6,445 bases of DNA from Candidatus Altarchaeota archaeon. GTDB taxonomy: Archaea > Altiarchaeota > Altiarchaeia > IMC4 > QMZM01. The translations under genes were made by a program, and so were the position numbers. Below are positions 1-5,398 of the stretch, piece after piece. Each line of letters starts with the position of its first letter. Position 1 is the stretch's first letter. The stretch spans positions 1 through 6,445 of the forward strand of contig WALD01000097.1 in assembly GCA_015523055.1 (NCBI GenBank), written 5' to 3'. The notes under the pieces are model-generated. The model was not told the DNA's origin. It did not search any database and saw nothing but the letters and a program-made list of their open reading frames with translations.

Positions 1-7
1 CCATACA

Positions 8-30
8 CCCCTCCCTACCCCATACACCCC
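8..30 (-). other. Putative G-quadruplex motif / short direct repeat upstream of the fumarase
   Basis: The plus strand carries C-runs at 8-11, 13-15, 18-21 and 27-30, separated by 1, 2 and 5 bases. On the minus strand this fits the canonical rule of four G-runs of at least three with loops of 1-7. The same stretch contains CCATACACCCC twice (1-11 and 20-30, 19-bp period). It touches the window edge, so a longer repeat may continue to the left. The rest of 31-124 is AT-rich leader with a possible TATA-like CATAATAA at 35-42. Confidence 0.45.
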
Positions 31-115
31 ACCACATAATAACTACTAATCTGAATTGTTAATGGATTCTTATAGGATATCGGAATTCAATCCATATACA
101 CAATCGACAACCGAA

Positions 116-120
116 GAGGA
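116..120 (+). promoter_or_regulatory. Ribosome binding site supporting the fumarase start at 125
   Basis: GAGGA precedes ATG 125 at normal spacing. It is the only convincing Shine-Dalgarno sequence ahead of a gene in this window, and it favours ATG 125 over the upstream in-frame ATG at 62. Confidence 0.5.
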
Positions 121-124
121 CAAG

Positions 125-946
125 ATGCTAAACGAGAAAACAATCATAGACCTGCTGAAAAAAGCAGAGTGCGACCTTCCAGAGGATGTGGAGTCAGCTC
201 TTGAGAGTGCCTTTGAAAAGGAACAAAATAAGATAGGAAGGATCCAGCTCAAAAATATTCTTGATAATATCAGATATGCAAGGGAGAACTCCGTTCCACT
301 CTGTCAGGATACCGGGATTCTCAGGTTTTATGTAAGGATGGCTAAGGGCACGGACCAGAATGAGATTAGGGATATAATCAACCGTGCCGTCGAAAAGGCA
401 ACGGAGGACATTCCCCTCAGGCCGAATTCTGTGGATTCATTAAAGAGAGATAATCTTGGGAATATACCCGAAATTGAATTTGAATTAACAACGGATAAAT
501 TCATCGAAATTACTGCCTTTCCAAAGGGGGCAGGGGCAGAGAACATGTCTGCCCTTGCTATGCTGACCCCTGCCGACGGACTTGGAGGGATCAAAAAATT
601 CATCATTGAAACCGTGAAGAAGGCTGGTGGAAATCCATGCCCCCCTACAATAGTTGGCGTGGGCATAGGAGGTCTCTCCGACACTGCAATGAAACTTGCG
701 AAGAGGGCATTGTTAAGGAAAGTTGGCAACCCCAGCCCGGACAGGGAGACAGCCGACCTTGAGAGAAAGCTCCTTGAGGAAATCAACAGCCTGGAAATCG
801 GCCCCATGGGCCTCGGGGGAAATTCAACCTCTCTTGCTGTGCATATAGAAACTGCCCCCTGCCATACAGGCAGCCTTCCTGTAGCAGTAAATCTTCAGTG
901 CTGGGCAGACAGGAGGGCAACTGTCAGAATATCAGATACCAACTAA
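125..946 (+). CDS. fumA: Fumarate hydratase class I, alpha subunit (TtdA/FumA N-terminal type)
   Basis: This is the alpha subunit of the oxygen-sensitive [4Fe-4S] class I fumarase, which interconverts fumarate and L-malate in the cytoplasm. With the start at 125 it has 273 residues, near the usual length for split archaeal subunits. The three expected cluster cysteines are visible: C60 in PLCQDTG, C172 in GNPCPPTIVG and C246 in APCHTGSLPVAVN. KGAGAENMSAL (134-144) and GPMGLGGNSTS (226-236) are further family motifs. I chose ATG 125 because GAGGA lies 5-8 nt upstream and MLNEKTI resembles family N-termini. An in-frame ATG at 62 would add 21 unconserved-looking residues; it has an AT-rich box about 23 nt upstream, so a leaderless start there is possible. 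The beta subunit, often adjacent, is not downstream and must lie upstream of the window or elsewhere. Tartrate dehydratase alpha is the main alternative. Confidence 0.93.
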   Translation: MLNEKTIIDLLKKAECDLPEDVESALESAFEKEQNKIGRIQLKNILDNIRYARENSVPLCQDTGILRFYVRMAKGTDQNEIRDIINRAVEKATEDIPLRPNSVDSLKRDNLGNIPEIEFELTTDKFIEITAFPKGAGAENMSALAMLTPADGLGGIKKFIIETVKKAGGNPCPPTIVGVGIGGLSDTAMKLAKRALLRKVGNPSPDRETADLERKLLEEINSLEIGPMGLGGNSTSLAVHIETAPCHTGSLPVAVNLQCWADRRATVRISDTN

Positions 947-1356
947 TCAATCGGAATGCCTGCTTTTAACTCTTTTTCAAATTCCTCCGGCTTTAGAATT
1001 CTTATCCCCTCAAATTCCTTCATGTCCAGCAGATGCCTGTCACTGCTCACAATGTACTCCGCTTTCCCGGCACTTGCAGCCTCAAGAAACCTGTTATCTG
1101 CCTTGTCGGGACAGGCACTGATTCTTCGCTTTGACTCTACCTTCCTCGAAACACGGTAGAATTCCAGAATTCTATTTGTGTAATGCTCTGGTGGTTTTAC
1201 TTTTCCAAGAATGTATAGGTTTTCCTCCTTGATATCAGCAGTATATACTGCTCTAATGTCGCCCCTCAGCACCATATCTATAATCCTTGCAGAGCTGCTC
1301 CCCGGATTCCATCTTCCTGCTATGATCAGGTTGGTGTCTATTACTACTGTTGTCAT
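943..1356 (-). CDS. PIN-domain protein, putative endoribonuclease (COG1569 / TIGR00305-like)
   Basis: This 137-residue protein has a PIN-domain layout. The N-terminal acidic motif is VVIDTN with D7. An acidic patch lies at D41/E44/E45. The C-terminal block is CPDKADNRFLEAA (82-94) followed by YIVSSDRHLLDM (101-112), with D84, D87 and D106 as candidate metal ligands. The end, IRILKPEEFEKEL, is typical of the COG1569 branch, often annotated as toxin components; RNA cleavage is inferred from the family. The ATG at 1356 begins 1 nt after the stop of the upstream DUF1667 gene, so the two are probably translationally coupled. An alternative ATG at 1374 would overlap that gene. No classical antitoxin (RHH, AbrB or Phd type) is beside it. 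Its TAG stop overlaps the TAA of the convergent fumarase gene. Confidence 0.85.
   Translation of the reverse strand: MTTVVIDTNLIIAGRWNPGSSSARIIDMVLRGDIRAVYTADIKEENLYILGKVKPPEHYTNRILEFYRVSRKVESKRRISACPDKADNRFLEAASAGKAEYIVSSDRHLLDMKEFEGIRILKPEEFEKELKAGIPID
1157..1174. repeat. Paired GAATTC inverted repeat inside the PIN gene
   Basis: Two GAATTC sites 8 bp apart form a perfect 8-bp inverted repeat with a 2-bp centre (TAGAATTC-CA-GAATTCTA). In the PIN protein it encodes part of NRILEFYR, with the two sites in different codon phases. Confidence 0.75.
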
Positions 1357-1357
1357 G

Positions 1358-1720
1358 TCATCTTCTATCAACATTCTTGGTCGCAACCAGGTCAGCTCCG
1401 GTTCCGAGGATATTCTCAAGCAGGGTATCGCCAACCTTTACAGGGGCAGAAACACTCAACCTCCTAATCTCCTTCATGGCATCCATAATCCTGTTCCTGG
1501 GTATTGGTTTTGATGTCTTTACACTAACCAGGGGAAGGGAACCGTTCCTTACTCTGACAGATGTTGTAAGCCCTCTCTCAGGGAAGGATATCTCTTTCCT
1601 CACATAATCTGCCCCCTTATCACAGAGATTACCCTTAAGATTACGAATCTTCCTGCCGTTGAATTCAACCTCTATCTCACAGCTATTTGGGCATATGATG
1701 CAGGTAAATTTCTTTTTCAT
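1358..1720 (-). CDS. DUF1667 family cysteine-rich protein, possible Fe-S domain
   Basis: The 120-residue protein matches the DUF1667 pattern from end to end: an N-terminal TCIICPNSCEIEV block, NLCDKGADYV, the middle VKTSKPIPRNRIMDAM and the C-terminal ENILGTGADLVATKNV. Cysteines C7, C10, C14 and C33 form a CxxCxxxC...C set followed by a C-D-K-G turn, resembling the [4Fe-4S] domain at the N-terminus of molybdopterin oxidoreductases. Cluster binding is inference. In bacteria this family commonly sits beside glycerol-3-phosphate or FAD-dependent dehydrogenase genes; no such partner is here, and the neighbour is a PIN protein 1 nt downstream. The ATG at 1720 lacks a Shine-Dalgarno sequence, and a TATA-like box about 30 nt upstream suggests a leaderless mRNA. 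The physiological role is unknown. Confidence 0.85.
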   Translation of the reverse strand: MKKKFTCIICPNSCEIEVEFNGRKIRNLKGNLCDKGADYVRKEISFPERGLTTSVRVRNGSLPLVSVKTSKPIPRNRIMDAMKEIRRLSVSAPVKVGDTLLENILGTGADLVATKNVDRR

Positions 1721-1741
1721 TGAATTATAAATTATGTTGGG

Positions 1742-1755
1742 ATATATCTTATAAT
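1742..1755 (-). promoter_or_regulatory. TATA-like box for the DUF1667-PIN unit
   Basis: Read on the minus strand, the site is ATTATAAGATATAT, centred about 30 nt before the ATG at 1720. That spacing fits an archaeal TBP site with transcription starting at or next to the start codon. No Shine-Dalgarno sequence precedes the gene. Confidence 0.5.
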
Positions 1756-1772
1756 CTGACGAACCCTTAGCA

Positions 1773-1788
1773 ATAAATCTAATTTAAA
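1773..1788 (+). promoter_or_regulatory. TATA-like region for the MgtE-PhoU unit
   Basis: ATAAATCTAATTTAAA lies 20-35 nt ahead of ATG 1808. The gene has no Shine-Dalgarno sequence, consistent with a leaderless transcript. Together with the minus-strand box at 1742-1755 it makes 1721-1807 a divergent promoter region. Confidence 0.42.
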
Positions 1789-1807
1789 CTCCTTCCATAT
1801 AATCCTT

Positions 1808-2380
1808 ATGAATCCTAATATCAAGAAAATTCTGGGGGAGAGTTTTCCTATTCTCGTCCTGTGCACAGTTGGTGGTGTAATTGCAGGTCTTCTCTTATAT
1901 GATATGGAAGGGGATATCACAACGATTCCCGGGGTGCTGGTTCTTCTACCTGCTATCCTTGGGCTCAGGGGAAACATCTCCGGGGTGCTGGGTTCAAGGC
2001 TCGCTTCCGCCCTCCATCTCGGTCTGATTGATGCCGAGTTAAAGTGGAATAAACCCCTTGCTGACAATATCTATACCTCTATGATTCTGAATGTGGTTAT
2101 GTCCTTTCTTCTTGGGATTATAGCTTATTACGCCTACATCCTTGCCGGATTTCCTGATACAGCCTCCATTATCCAATTAACGCTAATCTCATTAATAGCT
2201 GGAACACTTGCAGGCGTGATTCTTACTGCCATGACAGTTCTCCTTTCCATTCTAACATTCGCCCGCGGTTTAGATCCGGATAATATCCTGATGCCTTCGC
2301 TATCAACCGTTGGGGATATAATAACTGTGTTGTGTCTTTTGATAGCAGTCAAATTCGTTGGAATGTTCGTATTTATTTAG
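1808..2380 (+). CDS. MgtE-type divalent cation permease, membrane domain only (COG1824-like)
   Basis: This 190-residue integral membrane protein corresponds to the C-terminal transmembrane domain of MgtE/SLC41 magnesium channels, without the cytoplasmic N domain or CBS pair. About five hydrophobic segments are visible: 14-31, 40-65 (pore-lining, with PGVLVLLPAILGLRGNISG), 88-112, 121-148 and 167-190. The second family signature, GLDPDNILMPSLSTVGD, ends in an aspartate at the position of the pore Mg-binding acid of MgtE. Because MgtE works as a dimer, a half-size protein would form homo-oligomers or pair with a second half. From memory, archaeal relatives often occur as two tandem halves or a fusion; only one copy is present here. 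The PhoU/TrkA_C gene begins 32 nt downstream and probably shares the transcript. Mg is the likeliest substrate, but other divalent ions are possible. Confidence 0.87.
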   Translation: MNPNIKKILGESFPILVLCTVGGVIAGLLLYDMEGDITTIPGVLVLLPAILGLRGNISGVLGSRLASALHLGLIDAELKWNKPLADNIYTSMILNVVMSFLLGIIAYYAYILAGFPDTASIIQLTLISLIAGTLAGVILTAMTVLLSILTFARGLDPDNILMPSLSTVGDIITVLCLLIAVKFVGMFVFI

Positions 2381-2412
2381 GTTCTAAACAAATACTAATC
2401 TAACTATCTGAA

Positions 2413-3024
2413 ATGGAAGAAGAGGAAGTAGATGATATAGTGGAGCATGCTATCTCCGGAAAAAGGACTGTTAAAGATGTCCTCGTGGAGATGAAAGATA
2501 CATCGGAGTTGATGATTGATCTTGCTTATTCTGCGCTGTTTATGAATTCAAAGGTCATTGCAGAGGAGGTTGAGAAGCTTGAGGTTAGGATGGACGACCT
2601 GCAGTATGAGATAGAATCCCTTCTTATGCTGTCTGCAAGGACTCCAGAGGACGCTGCGGATCTCTCAGGAATTCTCCATGTTGCTCATTCGGCAGAGAAG
2701 ATATCCAATGCCGCCGAGGACATAGTTGATGTTGTTCTCAGGGGTGTTGGTGACCATCCAATCTATCAGAGTTTTCTGGATGAGGTTGAGGAACAGGTCG
2801 AGAAGATTGAGGTTGAGAAAGCATCAGAGTTTGATGGTAAGGGTATTGGGGAGATGAGCGTTTCAAAGAAGATTGGCAGCTACATAAGGGCTATAAGGAG
2901 GGGAAAGAGCTGGATATGCAACCCTCGAAAAGACACAAGGCTCTCTGGGGGCGATGTTCTGATAGTAAATGGCAGTGAATCCTCTCTGGAGAGAATGAAG
3001 GAGATGTGCAAGGGCAGGCAATGA
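2413..3024 (+). CDS. PhoU-like / TrkA_C (RCK_C) domain regulatory protein, COG3273-like
   Basis: The 203-residue cytoplasmic protein has two parts. Residues about 15-115 form a charged, heptad-like helical region characteristic of PhoU bundles (VKDVLVEMKDTSELMIDLAYS and later ILHVAHSAEKISNAAEDI). Residues about 135-200 match a TrkA_C/RCK_C domain: GKGIGEMSVSKKIGSYI, then IRRGKSWICNP and DTRLSGGDVLIVNGS, the usual beta-strand and turn pattern of this ligand-binding module. The combination is associated with archaeal cation transporters, and the position directly after the MgtE-like gene supports a gating or regulatory role; the ligand is unknown. ATG 2413 has no Shine-Dalgarno sequence. The last 27 coding bases before codon CKGRQ are part of a sequence repeated exactly in the downstream spacer. 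A GAATTC lies 2 nt after the stop. Confidence 0.86.
   Translation: MEEEEVDDIVEHAISGKRTVKDVLVEMKDTSELMIDLAYSALFMNSKVIAEEVEKLEVRMDDLQYEIESLLMLSARTPEDAADLSGILHVAHSAEKISNAAEDIVDVVLRGVGDHPIYQSFLDEVEEQVEKIEVEKASEFDGKGIGEMSVSKKIGSYIRAIRRGKSWICNPRKDTRLSGGDVLIVNGSESSLERMKEMCKGRQ
2979..3005 (+). repeat. 27-bp direct repeat, copy 1 (inside the PhoU/TrkA_C gene)
   Basis: This copy encodes SSLERMKE plus flanking bases near the C-terminus of the PhoU/TrkA_C gene. It contains the short dyad TCTCT-GG-AGAGA. An identical 27-bp copy begins 130 bp downstream. Confidence 0.9.
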
Positions 3025-3108
3025 TTGAATTCTAACAGATTGTAACCCACTAAAACCGAATTAATGTGCATTTAGGGGGGGTTTGAGCACTTTATCAACG
3101 GCTGTGGT

Positions 3109-3135
3109 ATCCTCTCTGGAGAGAATGAAGGAGAT
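3109..3135 (+). repeat. 27-bp direct repeat, copy 2 (in the spacer)
   Basis: This is identical over 27 bp to 2979-3005. Read in the matching frame it gives SSLERMKEIG followed by TAG, so it looks like a displaced C-terminal fragment of the PhoU/TrkA_C gene. The next bases (AGGGTAGGGGCAA) resemble the AGGGCAGGCAA that follows copy 1 after a 5-bp gap, so the duplicated block probably extended further and has decayed. Upstream of the 27 bp I see no convincing similarity. The rest of the 3025-3158 spacer has a GAATTC (3027-3032) and a G7 run (3075-3081) but no gene. Confidence 0.88.
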
Positions 3136-3158
3136 AGGGTAGGGGCAACTGACCTGTA

Positions 3159-4277
3159 TCAATCCAGAAGTCCTTTCTTCCTCAGTTCATCGGTAGCCTC
3201 ATCTACTCTATCATCTGCCTCAACTCCCGCTGACCATTCCATAAGCTCCCGGATACCGTCCTCAAATCCTACCTCTGGAGAGAAGCCCAGCTTGCTCTTG
3301 ATCTTTGATATGTCTGCAAAACAATGCCTCACATCACCCTTCCTGAATTTCCCGATTATCCGGGGCTTCACATCAGAATTCTGCAGTTTTGCAAGAATCT
3401 CTGCAATCTCCAGAATGGTTATCTGCCTTCCCGCCCCTACATTGAAGTAGTCATAATCAGCGGCACTGGATTTCATGGCAAGGATGTTTGCAGAAACGAT
3501 ATCATGCACCGAAATAAAGTCCCTGCTCTGTAAACCATCCTCAAAGATTAATGGGGGGTTGTTGTTCTTAATCCTGCTCAGGAATATTGCAACCACGCCG
3601 GTATAAGGATTGCTCAGGCTCTGTCTTGGACCGAAGACATTGAAGTATCTCAATGCTACAGAAGGAATTCCATAGGTCTTTCCTATATTAAGACACATCT
3701 CCTCTTGGTCTTTCTTGGTTATTGCGTAGATGGAATTACTCTGGAGCTTCTTTTCCTCCGTTGTTGGAATGGGCATGATTTTTTCTCCGCATACTGGACA
3801 ATGAAGTTCCCATTCCTGCCCGGACATCTGTTCATCGCTTCTGATGCTGGGGCTGACATCTCCACAGTTCTCGCATTGATAGGCTCCCTCTCCATAGATG
3901 CTCATTGATGAAGCAACAATCAATTTCTTAACATCGTGTTCGGAATTCACAAGAATATCCAGCAGGTTCGCTGTCCCCCCTATGTTGACATCCACGTATC
4001 TCTTTGGCTGATATTGTGATTGTCCAACCCCCACCCTCGCAGCCTCGTGGAAGATTATATCCACATCCTCAACCGCTTTCTTCAGCTCATCATAGTTGCT
4101 AACATCTCCCTTGATGAATTCCGCCTTCTCGTTCAGATAGCCAGGGGTTTTGCCCTGGTGAACCTGCGGTTCAAGATTGTCAAAGATTCTTACATCATGG
4201 CCCTCCTCTATCAGCCTGTCTACAATGAAAGAACCAATAAACCCTGCCCCTCCTGTTACAAGAATCTTCTTACTCAT
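3159..4277 (-). CDS. NAD-dependent nucleotide-sugar epimerase/dehydratase (extended SDR) with four-cysteine insert
   Basis: This 372-residue extended short-chain dehydrogenase has the Rossmann motif TGGAGFIG (8-15), an acidic D33 after beta 2 that suggests NAD preference, and GDV at 57-59. The catalytic set is S124 with Y184-x3-K188 (YAITK). The C-terminal half carries RYFNVFGPRQS, NPYTGVVAIF and FEDGLQSRDFISVHDI, typical of UDP-glucose/dTDP-sugar 4-epimerases and 4,6-dehydratases. Between the catalytic serine and the tyrosine is an insert with C135-x2-C138 and C160-x2-C163, a zinc-ribbon-like pair known in a subfamily of these enzymes that, as I recall, includes dTDP-L-rhamnose 4-epimerase (WbiB-like). 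The exact substrate cannot be read from sequence. The likely role is supplying sugars for surface glycans or protein N-glycosylation. No other glycan gene is present. ATG 4277 has no Shine-Dalgarno sequence. Confidence 0.88.
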   Translation of the reverse strand: MSKKILVTGGAGFIGSFIVDRLIEEGHDVRIFDNLEPQVHQGKTPGYLNEKAEFIKGDVSNYDELKKAVEDVDIIFHEAARVGVGQSQYQPKRYVDVNIGGTANLLDILVNSEHDVKKLIVASSMSIYGEGAYQCENCGDVSPSIRSDEQMSGQEWELHCPVCGEKIMPIPTTEEKKLQSNSIYAITKKDQEEMCLNIGKTYGIPSVALRYFNVFGPRQSLSNPYTGVVAIFLSRIKNNNPPLIFEDGLQSRDFISVHDIVSANILAMKSSAADYDYFNVGAGRQITILEIAEILAKLQNSDVKPRIIGKFRKGDVRHCFADISKIKSKLGFSPEVGFEDGIRELMEWSAGVEADDRVDEATDELRKKGLLD

Positions 4278-4299
4278 TGAATTAACTAGGAATTCAACT

Positions 4300-4330
4300 A
4301 AAAAAAACTCTCAGGTTAGATGAACCTGAG
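4300..4330 (-). terminator. Intrinsic-type terminator downstream of the DHH gene
   Basis: On the minus strand an 8-bp perfect stem (CTCAGGTT / AACCTGAG, 4310-4330, 5-nt loop) is followed after two bases by eight T residues (4307-4300). It lies 34-65 nt past the DHH stop codon and just ahead of the epimerase start, so it probably ends DHH transcription before the epimerase. The T-rich tract also sits 23-30 nt before the epimerase ATG and could double as part of its promoter. Archaeal terminators depend mainly on the T-tract, so the hairpin is notable. Confidence 0.68.
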
Positions 4331-4364
4331 GATCCCTTCAGGGTTTCACCCGTGATACAGTCCC

Positions 4365-5354
4365 TCAGGAATCAGATGTTTTTATTATACTCAAAAAATC
4401 ATCTGTTTCTGAAGCTGGAAGTATAACCCCAACAACGCCTTCCTTCCCCCCGGCAGAATACCCTCTGTCTCTTGCAATGGGTATGAGACGCTGAACGTTG
4501 TTACCCCTTATATAGATCTGGTCCCTGTTCCGGAAGAAACCCCTGTTGATAACGATGACCGTTTTGTGGGGATTGCTCCGGGCAAGTCTTCTTGTCAGGG
4601 TTGATATTATATTAAATGGTGTAGAGATGTCCAGCATCAACCTGTCACCGTCCTCAATAACATTGGTTGACAGTTGCCTCTCAATCTCCCTCTTTATCCT
4701 TGCTGAGTTCCGGTTCCAGGTCCGGTGCCTGAAAATCTTCCCGGGGCTGTCTCGGTTCTCCATCATAAACCGAGCTGCCCTTTCAACCCCCCCTTTGTCC
4801 ATCACCTTGTAGCTTGAATCAATCAGCTCAACCATCCTCAGGAGGTCGTTGAATTTCATTGAATGAGAATTCAGAAAATTCTCTATCTCTGGGTAGACCA
4901 GTTTATTCTCCTTAATCCTGCTCTCCATGTCCCCTACCGCGCCCAGAACAGCAAGAAGGTCTATACCAAGCCACTGCGAAAGAACCCAGGTAGCCGAGGG
5001 AAACATCTCAGGGCTTTTGCCTTCACTGATTGGATTTATATGCTCAACCTCCTTTATTATCTCCTGAAGATGATGGTCAAAGATGAAGATTTTCGCTCCA
5101 GTTGCATTCTTAATTCTGATGATTTCATCTCTGGGAATACATATATCAACAATTACAATGAATTCATATCCCTTCTTCTTTATCTCATCAATCTCATTCT
5201 CTGTCAGGTAGAAATTGCCGATGGTGGGGCTCATATTATGGATCTCCTTTTCCTGCAGCTCCGACAACAGCATTCCTGCCGAGCAGATTCCGTCGGTGTC
5301 CCAGTGATGGACTATCAGTCCCCTGCTGTAGGAATCAAAGAATCTCATTAGCAT
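4365..5354 (-). CDS. DHH/DHHA1 family phosphoesterase (RecJ-like)
   Basis: The 329-residue protein carries the DHH metal-binding motifs in order: HHWDTDG (16-22, D19 and D21), VDICIP (D70), the FDHH signature (D93-H94-H95) and GAVGDME (D142). These coordinate the two metal ions, usually Mn, used for phosphodiester hydrolysis. The C-terminal part ends in a DHHA1-like segment, YSAGGKEGVVGVILP (299-313), where the usual GGGHxxAAG substrate-binding loop keeps its glycines but has Lys in place of His. Such proteins act as single-strand nucleases, oligonucleotide or cyclic dinucleotide phosphodiesterases, or polyphosphatases; the sequence does not decide among these. It is shorter than bacterial RecJ and archaeal GAN and has no OB domain. 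ATG 5354 sits about 31 nt from a TATA-like box, matching leaderless initiation; ATG 5348 is the alternative. It is divergent from glyA. Confidence 0.86.
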   Translation of the reverse strand: MLMRFFDSYSRGLIVHHWDTDGICSAGMLLSELQEKEIHNMSPTIGNFYLTENEIDEIKKKGYEFIVIVDICIPRDEIIRIKNATGAKIFIFDHHLQEIIKEVEHINPISEGKSPEMFPSATWVLSQWLGIDLLAVLGAVGDMESRIKENKLVYPEIENFLNSHSMKFNDLLRMVELIDSSYKVMDKGGVERAARFMMENRDSPGKIFRHRTWNRNSARIKREIERQLSTNVIEDGDRLMLDISTPFNIISTLTRRLARSNPHKTVIVINRGFFRNRDQIYIRGNNVQRLIPIARDRGYSAGGKEGVVGVILPASETDDFLSIIKTSDS

Positions 5355-5359
5355 AATGG

Positions 5360-5368
5360 TATTTATTA
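5360..5368 (+). promoter_or_regulatory. TATA-like box for glyA
   Basis: TATTTATTA is centred about 35 nt before the TTG start at 5399, predicting a leader of roughly 8-10 nt. It lies within the 44-bp divergent spacer between the DHH gene and glyA. Confidence 0.4.
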
Positions 5369-5380
5369 CGCAGCAATCCG

Positions 5381-5389
5381 ATAAATTAA
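5381..5389 (-). promoter_or_regulatory. TATA-like box for the DHH gene
   Basis: TTAATTTAT on the minus strand is centred about 31 nt before ATG 5354, consistent with a leaderless mRNA and with that start rather than ATG 5348. It lies only 13 bp from the glyA box, so the two promoters are back to back. Confidence 0.42.
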
Positions 5390-5398
5390 GGCTTAAAA

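Noticed and set aside
62..124. Fumarase N-terminal extension from ATG 62
   Set aside because: The 21 extra residues do not look like the family N-terminus, and ATG 125 has a good ribosome binding site. It is kept only as an alternative because a TATA-like box precedes ATG 62.
328..807. 159-codon open frame on the minus strand
   Set aside because: It lies wholly antisense to the well-supported fumarase gene, and its translation shows no recognisable domain.
1211..1607. Two plus-strand open frames opposite the DUF1667 and PIN genes
   Set aside because: They overlap each other and conserved genes on the other strand, and have no family features.
3065..3148. A full pseudogene copy of the PhoU/TrkA_C C-terminal domain in the spacer
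   Set aside because: Ungapped comparison upstream of the 27-bp repeat gives only background identity, so only the short repeat is supported.
4863..5351. 162-codon open frame on the plus strand
   Set aside because: It is antisense to the DHH gene, which has all its catalytic motifs; the translation looks like shadow sequence.
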